64,000 nt of DNA, from contig JBHJGM010000018.1 of the NCBI GenBank assembly GCA_050331815.1, positions 1-64,000 of the forward strand, read 5' to 3'. The notes beneath the pieces were generated by a model. The model worked only from the letters and a program-made list of their open reading frames with translations, did no database searches and had not been told where the DNA came from. This document shows positions 9,351 through 17,906 of this stretch, one piece after another. Both the position numbers and the translations under genes were made by a program. Origin of the DNA: JBHJGM01 sp050331815. Lineage in GTDB: Bacteria > Verrucomicrobiota > Verrucomicrobiia > Opitutales > JBHJGM01. Position 1 is the first letter of the stretch. Every line of letters begins with the position of its first letter.

Positions 9351-11296
9351 GGGGCCACCTCCGCGCCGCCGACCAGAACGATGCGGTCCCTACGCCAGTC
9401 GATGGCGTCGTGGGTCTGCCAGTTGGCTTCCTCAAACGCTTCCAGCCGGGCCACGTAAACCCAGTCGGCGTTCCCAAGCGTATCCTCGGTTTGCTGCTTC
9501 AGCATGAAGCCCAGCTGCGGGCTGTAGTAGGTTTGCTGGCTTTCAATAAAGGCGGTGAACTGCGCGGCGGTGATCGGCTGGGCGCGGACGGTGGTGCCCG
9601 GGCCGACGTTCTCGGCGCGCCACTGCCGCCCGGTGGCCTGGTGGCGTACGTACACCTCATGGCAGCGCGCGTTGATGCTGGACTCGATTTGCAGTTCGTT
9701 GCCGCCTCCGGGCAGACCGCCGCCGACAATACGCAAATCGGCCCGGGAGGGCAGGGTGCCGAGCATCGTCATCGCCTGCACGGAGCGGTTGGCAAACCAG
9801 TCGCCGTTGAAATCGTTGCCCTCCTGATGATAAGTGCGCTCGGAGCGCGGATCCTCATAAAAAGTCTCGCCGCCACCGTGGACAGGCAGGATCATCACGC
9901 CGGGCGGCAGCTCAAAGCCGTTGTTGAAAAGCAGGCCCGTGCGGCTGGCCTGCTCGCGGAGCACAACCAGCTGGTTGGCCCCGTCCACCTCGACCACCAG
10001 CGTGGCTCGGTGCCCGCTGCCGCCGGTCCCGTCCCCCAGCAAAATCGCCATCACCACGATCACGCCGGCCCCGATCGAAAAGACCGGCGTGTAAACGAAA
10101 ATACGGTGCCGCCGCCGGCCCGAGCACAAAACAAACAAGTTGATGGGGCCCACCGCGACGGCGAAGGCGATCGCCACCACGATGATCAGCGCGGAGCTTG
10201 TATCAATTGTCTGAATACGCTCCAGGAGCGGCTCAGGCAGGTTATTGTGCTCCAGCCGCATGGGCAGCGAGGGCTGCTCCAGACTGGGGCGCACGTTGAA
10301 GAAGTTTTCCTCGAAGTGATTGCTGACGGCGGGGGTGGTCAGCTGCTTGCAACGGTCGTAGGCGGCCTGCACTTCACCGTTGAAAATTTTTACCTGGCCC
10401 AGCCCGCGGCGCAGCACCCGCGGCTCGCTGGTGCCGGTGGGCCCTGCCTGCAAGCCGGCCAGGGCGCTGGTTTCCCCGGGCGGGGCGAGCAGGTGTAAAA
10501 TGCCGCCGGCGGCCACCCATTCCAGCAGGGCGGCCCGAGCGCCGGGGCGCTGGTCTTCCCACTCGGCGCGGGTCAGCAAAATGTGCGTGAAGCCGGCGTA
10601 GGCGCGCCAGTCGTCAAAGAGCGTGCCGATGTTGAAAACCATCGCGCCCTGGCTGAAGTCGTTGAGCACGCTTTCGTAGTCGTAAAATGAATACAGCGAG
10701 GCGTACACGCCCACCGAGGCCAGTTGCTGCTCGTTGATCGTGGTGCGGCGAAAGCTGCCCGAACTGTGCGAGCCGTAGCTTGTATAAAAGGAACGGATCG
10801 ATCTGCCGTTAATGCCGGTGCCGCTCATCGACACCTCCAGCACAACCTGGTCGTAATCCCCGCGAAACGAATTCACCGTGGCCGCTGGCACGGGGGCCAG
10901 TACGGTGAACACGCGGCGCTCGTTGGCTGGGACTTCCAGCGCTTCGCGCAGGGTGCGAATGCCCGATTCGCCGCTGTAGTTGAGGCTGGCTTCCGTTTCA
11001 AAAACGAAGCGGGCGGTGTTTTCCGAGGCGTTGCGGATGTTGACCAGAAAGGCGCAGTAGCCGCCCGGGGGCACTTCGCTGTAGGGTCGGATGATTTCGA
11101 TATCGATCCAGGATTTGGGCCGCGTTGGCACCGTGTGCGTTTCGCTGGCCGCCGGCGGGATGCTCCCGCTCGAGATGACAGGGCTGCCTTCGAAGATGTG
11201 CGGGGCGAACAGGCAGGCCAGCAGCAACGTGCACAGCCGCCCGACATACGGCTGGATGCCCTCCATCGACAGCACGCTTCGCAAGGTCCGCGTCAT
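9347..11296 (-). CDS. Membrane protein with GPxN motif, partner of the ABC/MoxR system
   Basis: A 649-aa envelope protein. An N-terminal hydrophobic segment (LCTLLLACLFAPHIF) is followed by about 380 extracytoplasmic residues with Ig-like strands and a GATase-like helix-turn (LLEWVAAGGILHLL). Two membrane helices follow (ALIIVVAIAFAVAVGPINLF and FSIGAGVIVVMAIL), flanking a basic loop SGRRRHR, and then a second extracytoplasmic part. The VGPINLFVL motif is common in large membrane proteins encoded beside such ABC genes. The start MTRTLRS is fixed by ATGA overlap with the moxR stop. The longer frame back to 11509 lies inside moxR. Biochemical function is unknown. Confidence 0.8.
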   Translation of the reverse strand: MTRTLRSVLSMEGIQPYVGRLCTLLLACLFAPHIFEGSPVISSGSIPPAASETHTVPTRPKSWIDIEIIRPYSEVPPGGYCAFLVNIRNASENTARFVFETEASLNYSGESGIRTLREALEVPANERRVFTVLAPVPAATVNSFRGDYDQVVLEVSMSGTGINGRSIRSFYTSYGSHSSGSFRRTTINEQQLASVGVYASLYSFYDYESVLNDFSQGAMVFNIGTLFDDWRAYAGFTHILLTRAEWEDQRPGARAALLEWVAAGGILHLLAPPGETSALAGLQAGPTGTSEPRVLRRGLGQVKIFNGEVQAAYDRCKQLTTPAVSNHFEENFFNVRPSLEQPSLPMRLEHNNLPEPLLERIQTIDTSSALIIVVAIAFAVAVGPINLFVLCSGRRRHRIFVYTPVFSIGAGVIVVMAILLGDGTGGSGHRATLVVEVDGANQLVVLREQASRTGLLFNNGFELPPGVMILPVHGGGETFYEDPRSERTYHQEGNDFNGDWFANRSVQAMTMLGTLPSRADLRIVGGGLPGGGNELQIESSINARCHEVYVRHQATGRQWRAENVGPGTTVRAQPITAAQFTAFIESQQTYYSPQLGFMLKQQTEDTLGNADWVYVARLEAFEEANWQTHDAIDWRRDRIVLVGGAEVAP

Positions 11297-12321
11297 TCGA
11301 TTTTGGCGGCGGTCAGGTTGCGTGGCAGTTCCTTGCCTTCGGGCGAGACCACCTCGAGCAGTTTGCGAACAAAGCCCGCCGGGGTTTCGCCCTCCATGCG
11401 TGCCTGATAATTCAGAATGACGCGGTGCTGCAGCACCGGTGCGGCGATGGCCTGCACGTCCTCCGCGCTGGCGTTGGGCCGGCCCTCCAACAGGGCACGT
11501 GCGCGACAAGCGGCGGCCAGACCGATGGCCGCCCGCGGGCTGGCTCCGTACTTGACGACCTCCGCCGGTTCGGATTCGCCCGGATGTGTCGCGTTGACCA
11601 GCCGCGCGATGAAATTCGACACGGCCGGGGGCAGATAAATCGCCTGCACCATCGCCATGTAACTGCGCAACTGCGCCTGCTTCAGCACCGGTTCCACGCT
11701 GGGCGGCTCGCCCAGACGCCGCTCGGCGATGATGCGCTCCAGCACCTGGGTCGATGTCCGCGTGACCTCCAGCTTGAACAAAAAGCGGTCCACCTGCGCT
11801 TCGGGCAAGGGGTAGGTACCTTCCAACTCGATGGGATTTTGCGTGGCGAAAACGAAGAATGGCTCGGGCAACATATGTGCCTCGCCCATGACCGTTACCT
11901 GACGCTCCTGCATCGCCTCCAGCAGGGCCGACTGCGTCTTTGGGCTGGCGCGGTTGATCTCGTCGGCCAGCAGCAGGTTTACGAAAATCGGTCCCTGTTG
12001 AAAAATGAAACGCCGCTCCCCTTCGCGTTCCTGCAGGAGCGGATTGCCGGTGATGTCGCCCGGCAAGAGGTCCGGCGTGAACTGCACGCGACCGGACTGC
12101 AGGTGCAGCGCCCCGGCAAAGGCTTTAACCAACTCGGTTTTGCCCAACCCCGGCAGGCCTTCCAAAAGCACGTGTCCGCGCGCGAGCAGCGCGGTGATGA
12201 CCAGGTCCACCAGGCGCTCTTGGCCAAAGATGATGCCGTTGATCGCCGCGCGCAGCCGTTGCAGGTCTTCAGCGGCGCGGTCCAGATCGTTTTGCTCAGG
12301 CAGGGCGGCAGCGGTGGTCAT
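11293..12321 (-). CDS. MoxR-family AAA+ ATPase
   Basis: A 342-aa AAA+ ATPase. Walker A is GLPGLGKT at residues 55-62 and Walker B is LLLADEINR with D120 and E121. The MoxR-typical stretches SPKTQSALLEAMQERQV and FVFATQNPIELEGTYPLPE, the latter with the sensor-1 Asn, follow. Family members are chaperone-like ATPases that act with vWA-domain proteins in metal-centre insertion or envelope assembly. Here the gene heads the run of ATGA-overlapped genes. It lies 64 bp after the coiled-coil membrane protein gene on the same strand, which may share its promoter. Confidence 0.95.
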   Translation of the reverse strand: MTTAAALPEQNDLDRAAEDLQRLRAAINGIIFGQERLVDLVITALLARGHVLLEGLPGLGKTELVKAFAGALHLQSGRVQFTPDLLPGDITGNPLLQEREGERRFIFQQGPIFVNLLLADEINRASPKTQSALLEAMQERQVTVMGEAHMLPEPFFVFATQNPIELEGTYPLPEAQVDRFLFKLEVTRTSTQVLERIIAERRLGEPPSVEPVLKQAQLRSYMAMVQAIYLPPAVSNFIARLVNATHPGESEPAEVVKYGASPRAAIGLAAACRARALLEGRPNASAEDVQAIAAPVLQHRVILNYQARMEGETPAGFVRKLLEVVSPEGKELPRNLTAAKIE

Positions 12322-12385
12322 AGAAAAACAGCAGACAGGGACGGGGAATTTTCAGGGAGATGGGCAGCCAGAGGCGAGCGCGCCC

Positions 12386-13822
12386 TTAATCAAAGTAGTC
12401 TTGCAAGACCCGGTTTTCCTGGGGCGTTAATTCGTTGCGCCACACCGCCTCGGCAGCGGCCTCGCCGGTCCCGGCTCCATTGCCCCTTTCCAGAGAAAAG
12501 GCGTCAGGGTCGACAGGACCCGGCGTGGTCAGCGACGTTTCCAGCGTATCGCCAAAGGTGGCCTGGGAGAAATCTTCGTTGTTCAGGGCGACGTCGTCAT
12601 TGGGATTCAAGTTGGCGTCGCGATTGATGAAATGAATGGGCGCTTCCCCGGGGCCGCGCTGAATGCCGCCCTGCCCGGGCTGCCCGCTCTGGCTTTCACT
12701 TTCGCCGGGGCTCGGTTCCGGTCCGGGTTCCATGCCGGGGTAGCCCTGGCCTGGCCCCTTGCCCAGGCCTGCGCAGCTCTGGCACACGCCCCCCTGCTGG
12801 CGCAGATGCTCGGCAAGTTGCTGTAGTTTGCTCGGGTCCATCTGCTGCAACGCCTGCATGAGCTGTTGCTGATCGGCGGCGCTCATCTGCCGCGAAAGCT
12901 GTTGCAGCCGCTCGGTCAGGCTGCTGGACGCCGGCAGTTTACCCATCTGCAATTTGCGTGAGGTGACCTCCAGGGCCTCCCCCAGTTGCTGGATCGACTG
13001 CACATCCCCGCTTTGCAGCGCATCGGCGGCCGCCTCGACCTGGCTGGAGGCCTCCGACAGATTTTCGCCCAACTGCTGCAAATCGCTGCGGGTCTGCGCG
13101 CGCAAGTGCTCGGCGGCCTCCAAAGTTTCCTGCCGGTACCAATCCTCCTGCGGGCGTTCCCGGAGCGCCTCGGCCTGGCGCTCCAGCGCATCCAACGGCT
13201 CGGGCTCCACAATGTCGTGGGGGCGCAATTCCTGCACAAGTTCTAGCGTTTCCTCGAGCGCAGGGGAGGGGTTCTCCGCGCGTGCGGGCAGGGCCTCCGC
13301 CGTAGGCAAGGGAATGAAAATTCCGGCCAGCAAAAACGATATGGAGATCAGCGCCGCGTACTCGCTGCGCCCGGCGCGCTGGCGATAGGGTGGCAGCGGC
13401 AGTGTCCGCGCCTGGGGCCAGGGAGCCTTGCCCTCGAGCGCGGTGGTCAGGGCCCCACGTAAATTCAAAAAGCGGTCCAGCCGCAACAAGGCATCCTGCG
13501 CAGTGTGGAAGCGCGGACGCGCTACGGACCACGCCAGCAGCCCCGACAATCCCAACAGGACCCCCCAGCCCGCGACACCCCAAAGCACCGGCACCGCACG
13601 CTCGCGCAGCAGCAGAAAAAGCAGGCAAGCCAGAATATTGGCGGTGATTGCCAGCGGCAGCCATTTTTCCAGCCACCAACAGAAATTCACGCGCCGCGCC
13701 CACCGCCGCGCCAGTCCGCGCCAGAACGCCTCACAGGCATCCGCCGGCATGGGCAGGGTTCGCCCGGAGGGCGTGTGCTGGGTGCCCGCTGCGCTGGCTG
13801 GTTGGGAAAAGGACCGGTCCAT
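12386..13822 (-). CDS. Membrane-anchored Gln-rich coiled-coil protein
   Basis: A 478-aa protein of no family I can name with certainty. It resembles DUF4175-like proteins seen in MoxR/vWA operons. Two close hydrophobic segments (LAITANILACLLFLLL and GVAGWGVLLGLSGLLAW, about residues 57-100) and a third (ISISFLLAGIFIPL, about 160-175) are followed by a long Glu/Gln/Leu-rich region (about 185-345) that reads as coiled coil. A single CQSCAGLGKG motif follows, matching a DnaJ-type CxxCxGxG knuckle. The tail is Gly/Pro-rich and low-complexity and ends acidic (VLQDYFD). It is the first gene of the operon. The CxxC motif could bind zinc only as a dimer, because just one copy is present. Confidence 0.75.
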   Translation of the reverse strand: MDRSFSQPASAAGTQHTPSGRTLPMPADACEAFWRGLARRWARRVNFCWWLEKWLPLAITANILACLLFLLLRERAVPVLWGVAGWGVLLGLSGLLAWSVARPRFHTAQDALLRLDRFLNLRGALTTALEGKAPWPQARTLPLPPYRQRAGRSEYAALISISFLLAGIFIPLPTAEALPARAENPSPALEETLELVQELRPHDIVEPEPLDALERQAEALRERPQEDWYRQETLEAAEHLRAQTRSDLQQLGENLSEASSQVEAAADALQSGDVQSIQQLGEALEVTSRKLQMGKLPASSSLTERLQQLSRQMSAADQQQLMQALQQMDPSKLQQLAEHLRQQGGVCQSCAGLGKGPGQGYPGMEPGPEPSPGESESQSGQPGQGGIQRGPGEAPIHFINRDANLNPNDDVALNNEDFSQATFGDTLETSLTTPGPVDPDAFSLERGNGAGTGEAAAEAVWRNELTPQENRVLQDYFD

Positions 13823-14147
13823 CGCTCTCTGTGATTGCTATTTGGCCAGCCGGTTCCCCTCAAGGCTTTTTTGGCACAGCTGCAGCGGCTCTACGCCAAG
13901 TTCAGACCTCGGGAAACGTGCCGGTGCCTCCAGAAGCTCCCAGCGCATTGATGCCGGCCAATACACTGACCCCATGCCTGCATCCTAGACACACCATGCA
14001 CCACACCGCCGCTGGCCGCGAAAACGGACTTGCCAGCCCCGACCACTCTAAGTCATTTATACATGTTGATGCTGGCCTTACAGGCCAGACACACCGTTCG
14101 CACACAGCGCAGCCACAAACGTTGGCAGCTCACATCCGTGCAACTTC
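13823..14147. other. Intergenic region between the envelope operon and tRNA-Val
   Basis: No convincing gene. The stretch holds the divergent upstream sequences of the leftward operon and of the rightward tRNA. A perfect 7-bp hairpin CTGGCCT-tac-AGGCCAG lies at 14072-14088, about 60 bases before the tRNA, and an AT-rich patch (CATTTATACATG, about 14054-14065) lies just before it. The patch could supply a -10 element for the tRNA, but I could not pair it with a good -35 at normal spacing. Confidence 0.5.
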
Positions 14148-14224
14148 GGGGGATTAGCTCAGTTGGTTAGAGCGCCTGCATGACACGCAGGAGGTCACTG
14201 GTTCAACTCCAGTATCTCCCACCA
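14148..14224 (+). tRNA. tRNA-Val (anticodon GAC)
   Basis: The acceptor stem GGGGGAT pairs with ATCTCCC (one G-U), followed by A and an encoded CCA. The D arm is GCTC-AGTTGGTTA-GAGC. The anticodon stem CCTGC/GCAGG encloses the loop ATGACAC, giving anticodon GAC for valine codon GTC. The T arm is ACTGG-TTCAACT-CCAGT. Length is 77 nt. This is the second valine isoacceptor in the window, on the opposite strand from the first. Confidence 0.95.
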
Positions 14225-14610
14225 TCTGGGCATCCTGCCAACGCTCTTGTAGTCGTGGATTGCCCACACCTGTGTTTTGTGCACAGGTGGAGAATCCAGC
14301 ATGCCGCAGGCTTCATGCTAAAGTGGCTGATTCCTCCGATGGTATTCATCTGGCACCACGCAATATTTCTGCGTGGTAAGCGGCCAGGCAATCCATGTAG
14401 CGTCGTCTTAGGTTTTTTACCCTACACCGCAATCTGCGGAGGCCCGTTTAGCATTCGTAGGCAAAGCTATCCAACGTATCAAAGTCCTGGCTGAAGTTTT
14501 TATCAGCTTTGAATCAGCGTCACGACAAGGCTGCGCGAGATTCTAAATAAAACTTCCCAACGTTTCCCTTGTAGCCAACCGACCGGTTTTCAGCCGAGTC
14601 GGTTTTTGTT
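14225..14610 (+). ncRNA. Candidate structured non-coding RNA between tRNA-Val and a terminator
   Basis: No credible reading frame fills this stretch, yet it is packed with perfect hairpins. They are CACCTGTG/CACAGGTG (14267-14289), AGCATG/CATGCT (14298-14319), ACCACGCA/TGCGTGGT (14355-14377), CCGCA/TGCGG (14427-14439) and GCTGA/TCAGC (14490-14507). The third is extended by CTGGC/GCCAG with a 5-nt bulge to 14350-14387. A strong rho-independent terminator closes the run. Base composition is clearly less GC-rich than the flanks. It could be an independent small RNA, a long 3' trailer of the tRNA transcript, or the leader of the beta-helix gene. It does not match what I know of tmRNA, 6S, SRP RNA or RNase P RNA. 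Confidence 0.4.
14577..14607 (+). terminator. Rho-independent terminator
   Basis: The stem AACCGAC-CGG pairs with CCG-(A)-GTCGGTT across a TTTTCAG loop and runs straight into TTTTT at 14603-14607. It ends whatever is transcribed after the tRNA, about 70 bases before the next start codon. Confidence 0.8.
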
Positions 14611-14679
14611 ATCATAGGGGTCGAATCGGGCGCGATCTTATTCATCGTGCGCTACTACCTAAGTTCAATCCAACCAATA

Positions 14680-17600
14680 ATGAAAACCTTACCCCTACTC
14701 ACCGCGCTCCTGGCCGGTTTGACGTTGCCCCTGATTTCCCAGGGCACCTTAGACACCATTGCCGACCTGCAAGCGCTCACCGACCCGTGCGACGACACCG
14801 CCGTTGTCGTTGAGGGCTACCACACCCCCTTCGACGGTGGTGGCGGCACCTTCATCTGGGACGCCGCCTCCACCGAAAGCGAAAACTTCGGTACTGTCTT
14901 TGAAGACAGCAACGGCGGGACCGGCCGCTGGATACGCCTCAACGATGGCCAGCCTATTAATGTCCGCTGGTTTGGCGCCGCGGGCGACAACTCCACGGAT
15001 GATTCGCTGGCTTTCCAAAGAGCTATCAACCACCTCAGCGACCGTCCCAACTTCAATATCCATGAGACTAACACCAACGTGGATAAAGTGGTCTCAAAAG
15101 GTGCCCGGGTGCTTTACATACCAACGGGTACCTACGCGGTGAACAGCCTTGTCGTTCATAACTTCAACAACGTGAGTCTGCGTGGTCAAGGTGCCATCTT
15201 GGCGCTAAACGACCCGAATCGCTGGATTCTCTCTTGGGCTCCTACTACCGGTGGCCGTAATGGTACGATCTACCTCGAAGGCATTCATTTCACTGCACAA
15301 GTGAATAATGCAATCGGAGTCGACTATAGCATCAAAGCTGAGATTGGTGACGTGTCTTGGGACGAGACAGGCAGTTTCCACACCAGCCTTGATAAGCAAA
15401 TCAAGCCCAAGTTCTACGGCGGGCTGGGCGACCTGGCCTTCTTCATTACTTCTAATAACACCACGACTGTTACCTATCGCGAGGGGCTCGAGAATGGTGA
15501 TATCTTCATCATCCATGACCGCTTCGGGAACGAGTCGGAGGCGCCACACCTCAATCAACGCTCCTACAAATACACAGGGCAAAACAATACGACCGATCAG
15601 ACGAACGCCGCCAACTACGAGGATCTGGGCACCATAAGCACCTACTCGCCTTATCAGCATGTGGGCCTTGTCGGGGCCGCCGCGATGGCCGTTGTACGCG
15701 ACTGCTACTTCACCGACCTCGCTGCCGGTATGGTCTACCACAACCGAGGCAACTTTTTTGGAAATTGGTACGGAACCGCTAACCTTGAAAATGCCATCGA
15801 ACGCTGTGGTTTCGACCGTAACCTCTACGATCTGGTGCTCGCAGCCGATGAAGGGGCTACTTATCTAGGCAACATCTCTATTCGCGATTGCTACTTCACC
15901 GCCCGCAAGGCAGCCATTGCAACGGTTGGTCGAGCTTCCAAAATCTCCATCGAGCAATGTACTTCGGATCAGGGCGGGTTCGGCATTGTCAGCGTTGTGG
16001 GAAATCTCCGTGCGCGGCTTATCGATAATTGGTTTGAAAAGGATAAAGACTTCAATCTGGTCAAATTCGCGAACTTTTCCGAGCTTGGCTACAACGTGGA
16101 TATTCCCCGTGTCACGAATACGTCGAACGTCCACATTAACTTCTCCTTCGGTGCTAACAGTTCTGTTTATGAGATCAATGGCTTCGACCGTGCGGTTCAC
16201 CTGCGTGACTTCGCAGTTTACGAGTGTCCGGACTTCAGCGGTGAGGCGATCTCAGGCCGCGTCTTTGTCGACAAAGGTGCTCAGTTTATTGGCCCGGCCA
16301 TCGTCAGCCAGTCTGCCCTCTGGCGTTCCGCAATTCTGGATATCAGCGATGATTCCACGGAGGACATCTATTGGGAACCGTCGGAATTTCCGATTCTGCA
16401 GTTCGCCAGCAGCAACAAAGTGGGTCTGACCTTGCGCTGCCCCTACCCGAAAACGGAGTTGGATTATGCCCGTTCGAACCTGTTGAACGGCGATCCTCGT
16501 CTGAACACTCGACCGTACCTGCAGGGCGCAGCCAACAGTAGTTACACCCACACGCGCATCGTGCCTGGTGGCTATCGCGAAGCTTCGCATGCGCTGCAGA
16601 TTACGGGCGATTCGCCAAGTATCTGGGTCAACGCCATCCACAATGCCTTGGCCGCCACCGATAAGCGTTTCGTCGTCTTGATGTACCAGGCGATGGTCGA
16701 GGACTTTTCGACCGAGAGTACGGTAAACCTGCTCAGTCTCACGAATGCTTCGCAATTCCATGTCAACGCGGGTGACCACGGCTGGCATCAGGTGTTCAGC
16801 GTCGTTGAAGGTGATACGGGTGCGTCGCACTTCAACAACTTCTTGTTGGCGAATGATGATGTCGTTTACCGTATCCAAAATATGGCCATGTATGCGACGG
16901 ACCACCTCGAAGAAGTCAAGGCGCTCTGGTATGGCGACGAGTTGCCTGCCGGCAACACGCGCGCTGAGGTCTATCCGCTGGATGAGGTGCGGCGCACCCT
17001 GGACTGGACCACGTCGGGCGCCTCGCGGATGGTCGGCGCGATCAGCCAGAGTAATGACACCAAGCACATCGAGGTCATCCCGGAGGATACCCACTTCAGT
17101 GTCTGGGTGCGCGCGGTTGGCTCCGATATCGAGAACATCAACGTGGGCGACGGCAGCGATGCCACCCAGTATGCGTCGAATGTTACGCTGCCGGCGGAGC
17201 GTTGGGTGCAGGTAGTTACCAACGCAACCACTGACACCACGTTCCAGGATACCGCAGAGCTTACGCTGGCGACGCAGCCGACCGCCGGCGATACGCTGAT
17301 CCTCAACGATGTGACCTACACCTTCGTTTCGGGGACGCCCTCTGGAAGCGAAATCGCCATCGGCGCCACTCTTGCCCAGACCCAGAGCAATGTGCGGACC
17401 GCCTTGCAGGCGGCATCTGATCTGACGGTGGGGACCTGGAGCGCCAATGTGATCACGGTGACTTACGACCTGGCGGGCGCGATCCTGACACGGGCGGAAA
17501 CCTTCACCAGTGCCAGCAACGTGTTCTCCGATTATGCGCATGCGTATCGGTGGGGCGGGGCTAATTCGCCGCACTACTCGGCGCTTCGCCGCGGTCAGTT

Positions 17601-17691
17601 GTGGATTCAGCCGACGCAGACGGCCACCATGCAGCTGGAGGTGCGGGTGCAAAAGTCCGAGTTACCGATGGCGGCCGTAACATCGCTCTAA
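14680..17691 (+). CDS. Exported right-handed beta-helix protein (pectate-lyase-3/tailspike-like)
   Basis: A 1003-aa protein. The signal peptide MKTLPLLTALLAGLTLPLIS makes the ATG at 14680 preferable to a GTG eleven codons earlier. Residues about 85-170 carry the entry motif of pectate-lyase-superfamily helices, also found in phage tailspikes: RWFGAAGDNSTDDSLAFQRA, then LYIPTGTYAVNSL and LRGQGAIL. A long parallel-beta-helix region follows. A region around 860-960 (DTAELTLATQPTAGDTLILN and neighbours) resembles modules I associate with phage tail and structural proteins. Substrate and enzyme activity cannot be read from sequence. Base composition in the middle is visibly lower in GC than the neighbours, which together with the adjacent tRNA hints at acquisition. 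Confidence 0.8.
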   Translation: MKTLPLLTALLAGLTLPLISQGTLDTIADLQALTDPCDDTAVVVEGYHTPFDGGGGTFIWDAASTESENFGTVFEDSNGGTGRWIRLNDGQPINVRWFGAAGDNSTDDSLAFQRAINHLSDRPNFNIHETNTNVDKVVSKGARVLYIPTGTYAVNSLVVHNFNNVSLRGQGAILALNDPNRWILSWAPTTGGRNGTIYLEGIHFTAQVNNAIGVDYSIKAEIGDVSWDETGSFHTSLDKQIKPKFYGGLGDLAFFITSNNTTTVTYREGLENGDIFIIHDRFGNESEAPHLNQRSYKYTGQNNTTDQTNAANYEDLGTISTYSPYQHVGLVGAAAMAVVRDCYFTDLAAGMVYHNRGNFFGNWYGTANLENAIERCGFDRNLYDLVLAADEGATYLGNISIRDCYFTARKAAIATVGRASKISIEQCTSDQGGFGIVSVVGNLRARLIDNWFEKDKDFNLVKFANFSELGYNVDIPRVTNTSNVHINFSFGANSSVYEINGFDRAVHLRDFAVYECPDFSGEAISGRVFVDKGAQFIGPAIVSQSALWRSAILDISDDSTEDIYWEPSEFPILQFASSNKVGLTLRCPYPKTELDYARSNLLNGDPRLNTRPYLQGAANSSYTHTRIVPGGYREASHALQITGDSPSIWVNAIHNALAATDKRFVVLMYQAMVEDFSTESTVNLLSLTNASQFHVNAGDHGWHQVFSVVEGDTGASHFNNFLLANDDVVYRIQNMAMYATDHLEEVKALWYGDELPAGNTRAEVYPLDEVRRTLDWTTSGASRMVGAISQSNDTKHIEVIPEDTHFSVWVRAVGSDIENINVGDGSDATQYASNVTLPAERWVQVVTNATTDTTFQDTAELTLATQPTAGDTLILNDVTYTFVSGTPSGSEIAIGATLAQTQSNVRTALQAASDLTVGTWSANVITVTYDLAGAILTRAETFTSASNVFSDYAHAYRWGGANSPHYSALRRGQLWIQPTQTATMQLEVRVQKSELPMAAVTSL

Positions 17692-17837
17692 ACATGGGTC
17701 CGAACGCGAGCATCCGATGCTGCTGTGCGGTTCAGCTCCCGCTTACGTGGCGTTTGCGGACGTAACCGAAGCAGCCGGCGTGGATAGCGCACGTCAAAGT
17801 GACGAGCGATTGCAGCCAGCCTGCTGACTACCTTAAC

Positions 17838-17870
17838 AACGCCTGCCGGGGTCATCCCGGCAGGCGTTTC
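17838..17870 (+). terminator. Strong terminator hairpin between convergent genes
   Basis: A perfect 13-bp stem AACGCCTGCCGGG/CCCGGCAGGCGTT with loop GTCAT, followed on the plus strand by TTCCTTT. It ends transcription from the beta-helix gene. The hairpin could also act on the leftward lysR transcript, although no U-run follows on that strand. Confidence 0.85.
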
Positions 17871-17906
17871 CTTTGCGTACGAGCTATGAGAGGAGGTACG
17901 GGTATT

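Noticed and set aside
16252..17652. 466-codon minus-strand ORF inside the beta-helix gene
   Set aside because: Shadow frame with Arg/His-rich low-information sequence. The plus-strand frame has a signal peptide and family motifs.
17729..17740. GGTTCAGCTCC similar to the T-arm of tRNA-Val(GAC), as a possible attachment-site remnant of an island spanning 14148-17740
   Set aside because: Only about 11 bases match with one difference, the match does not include the tRNA 3' end, and no integrase gene is present.
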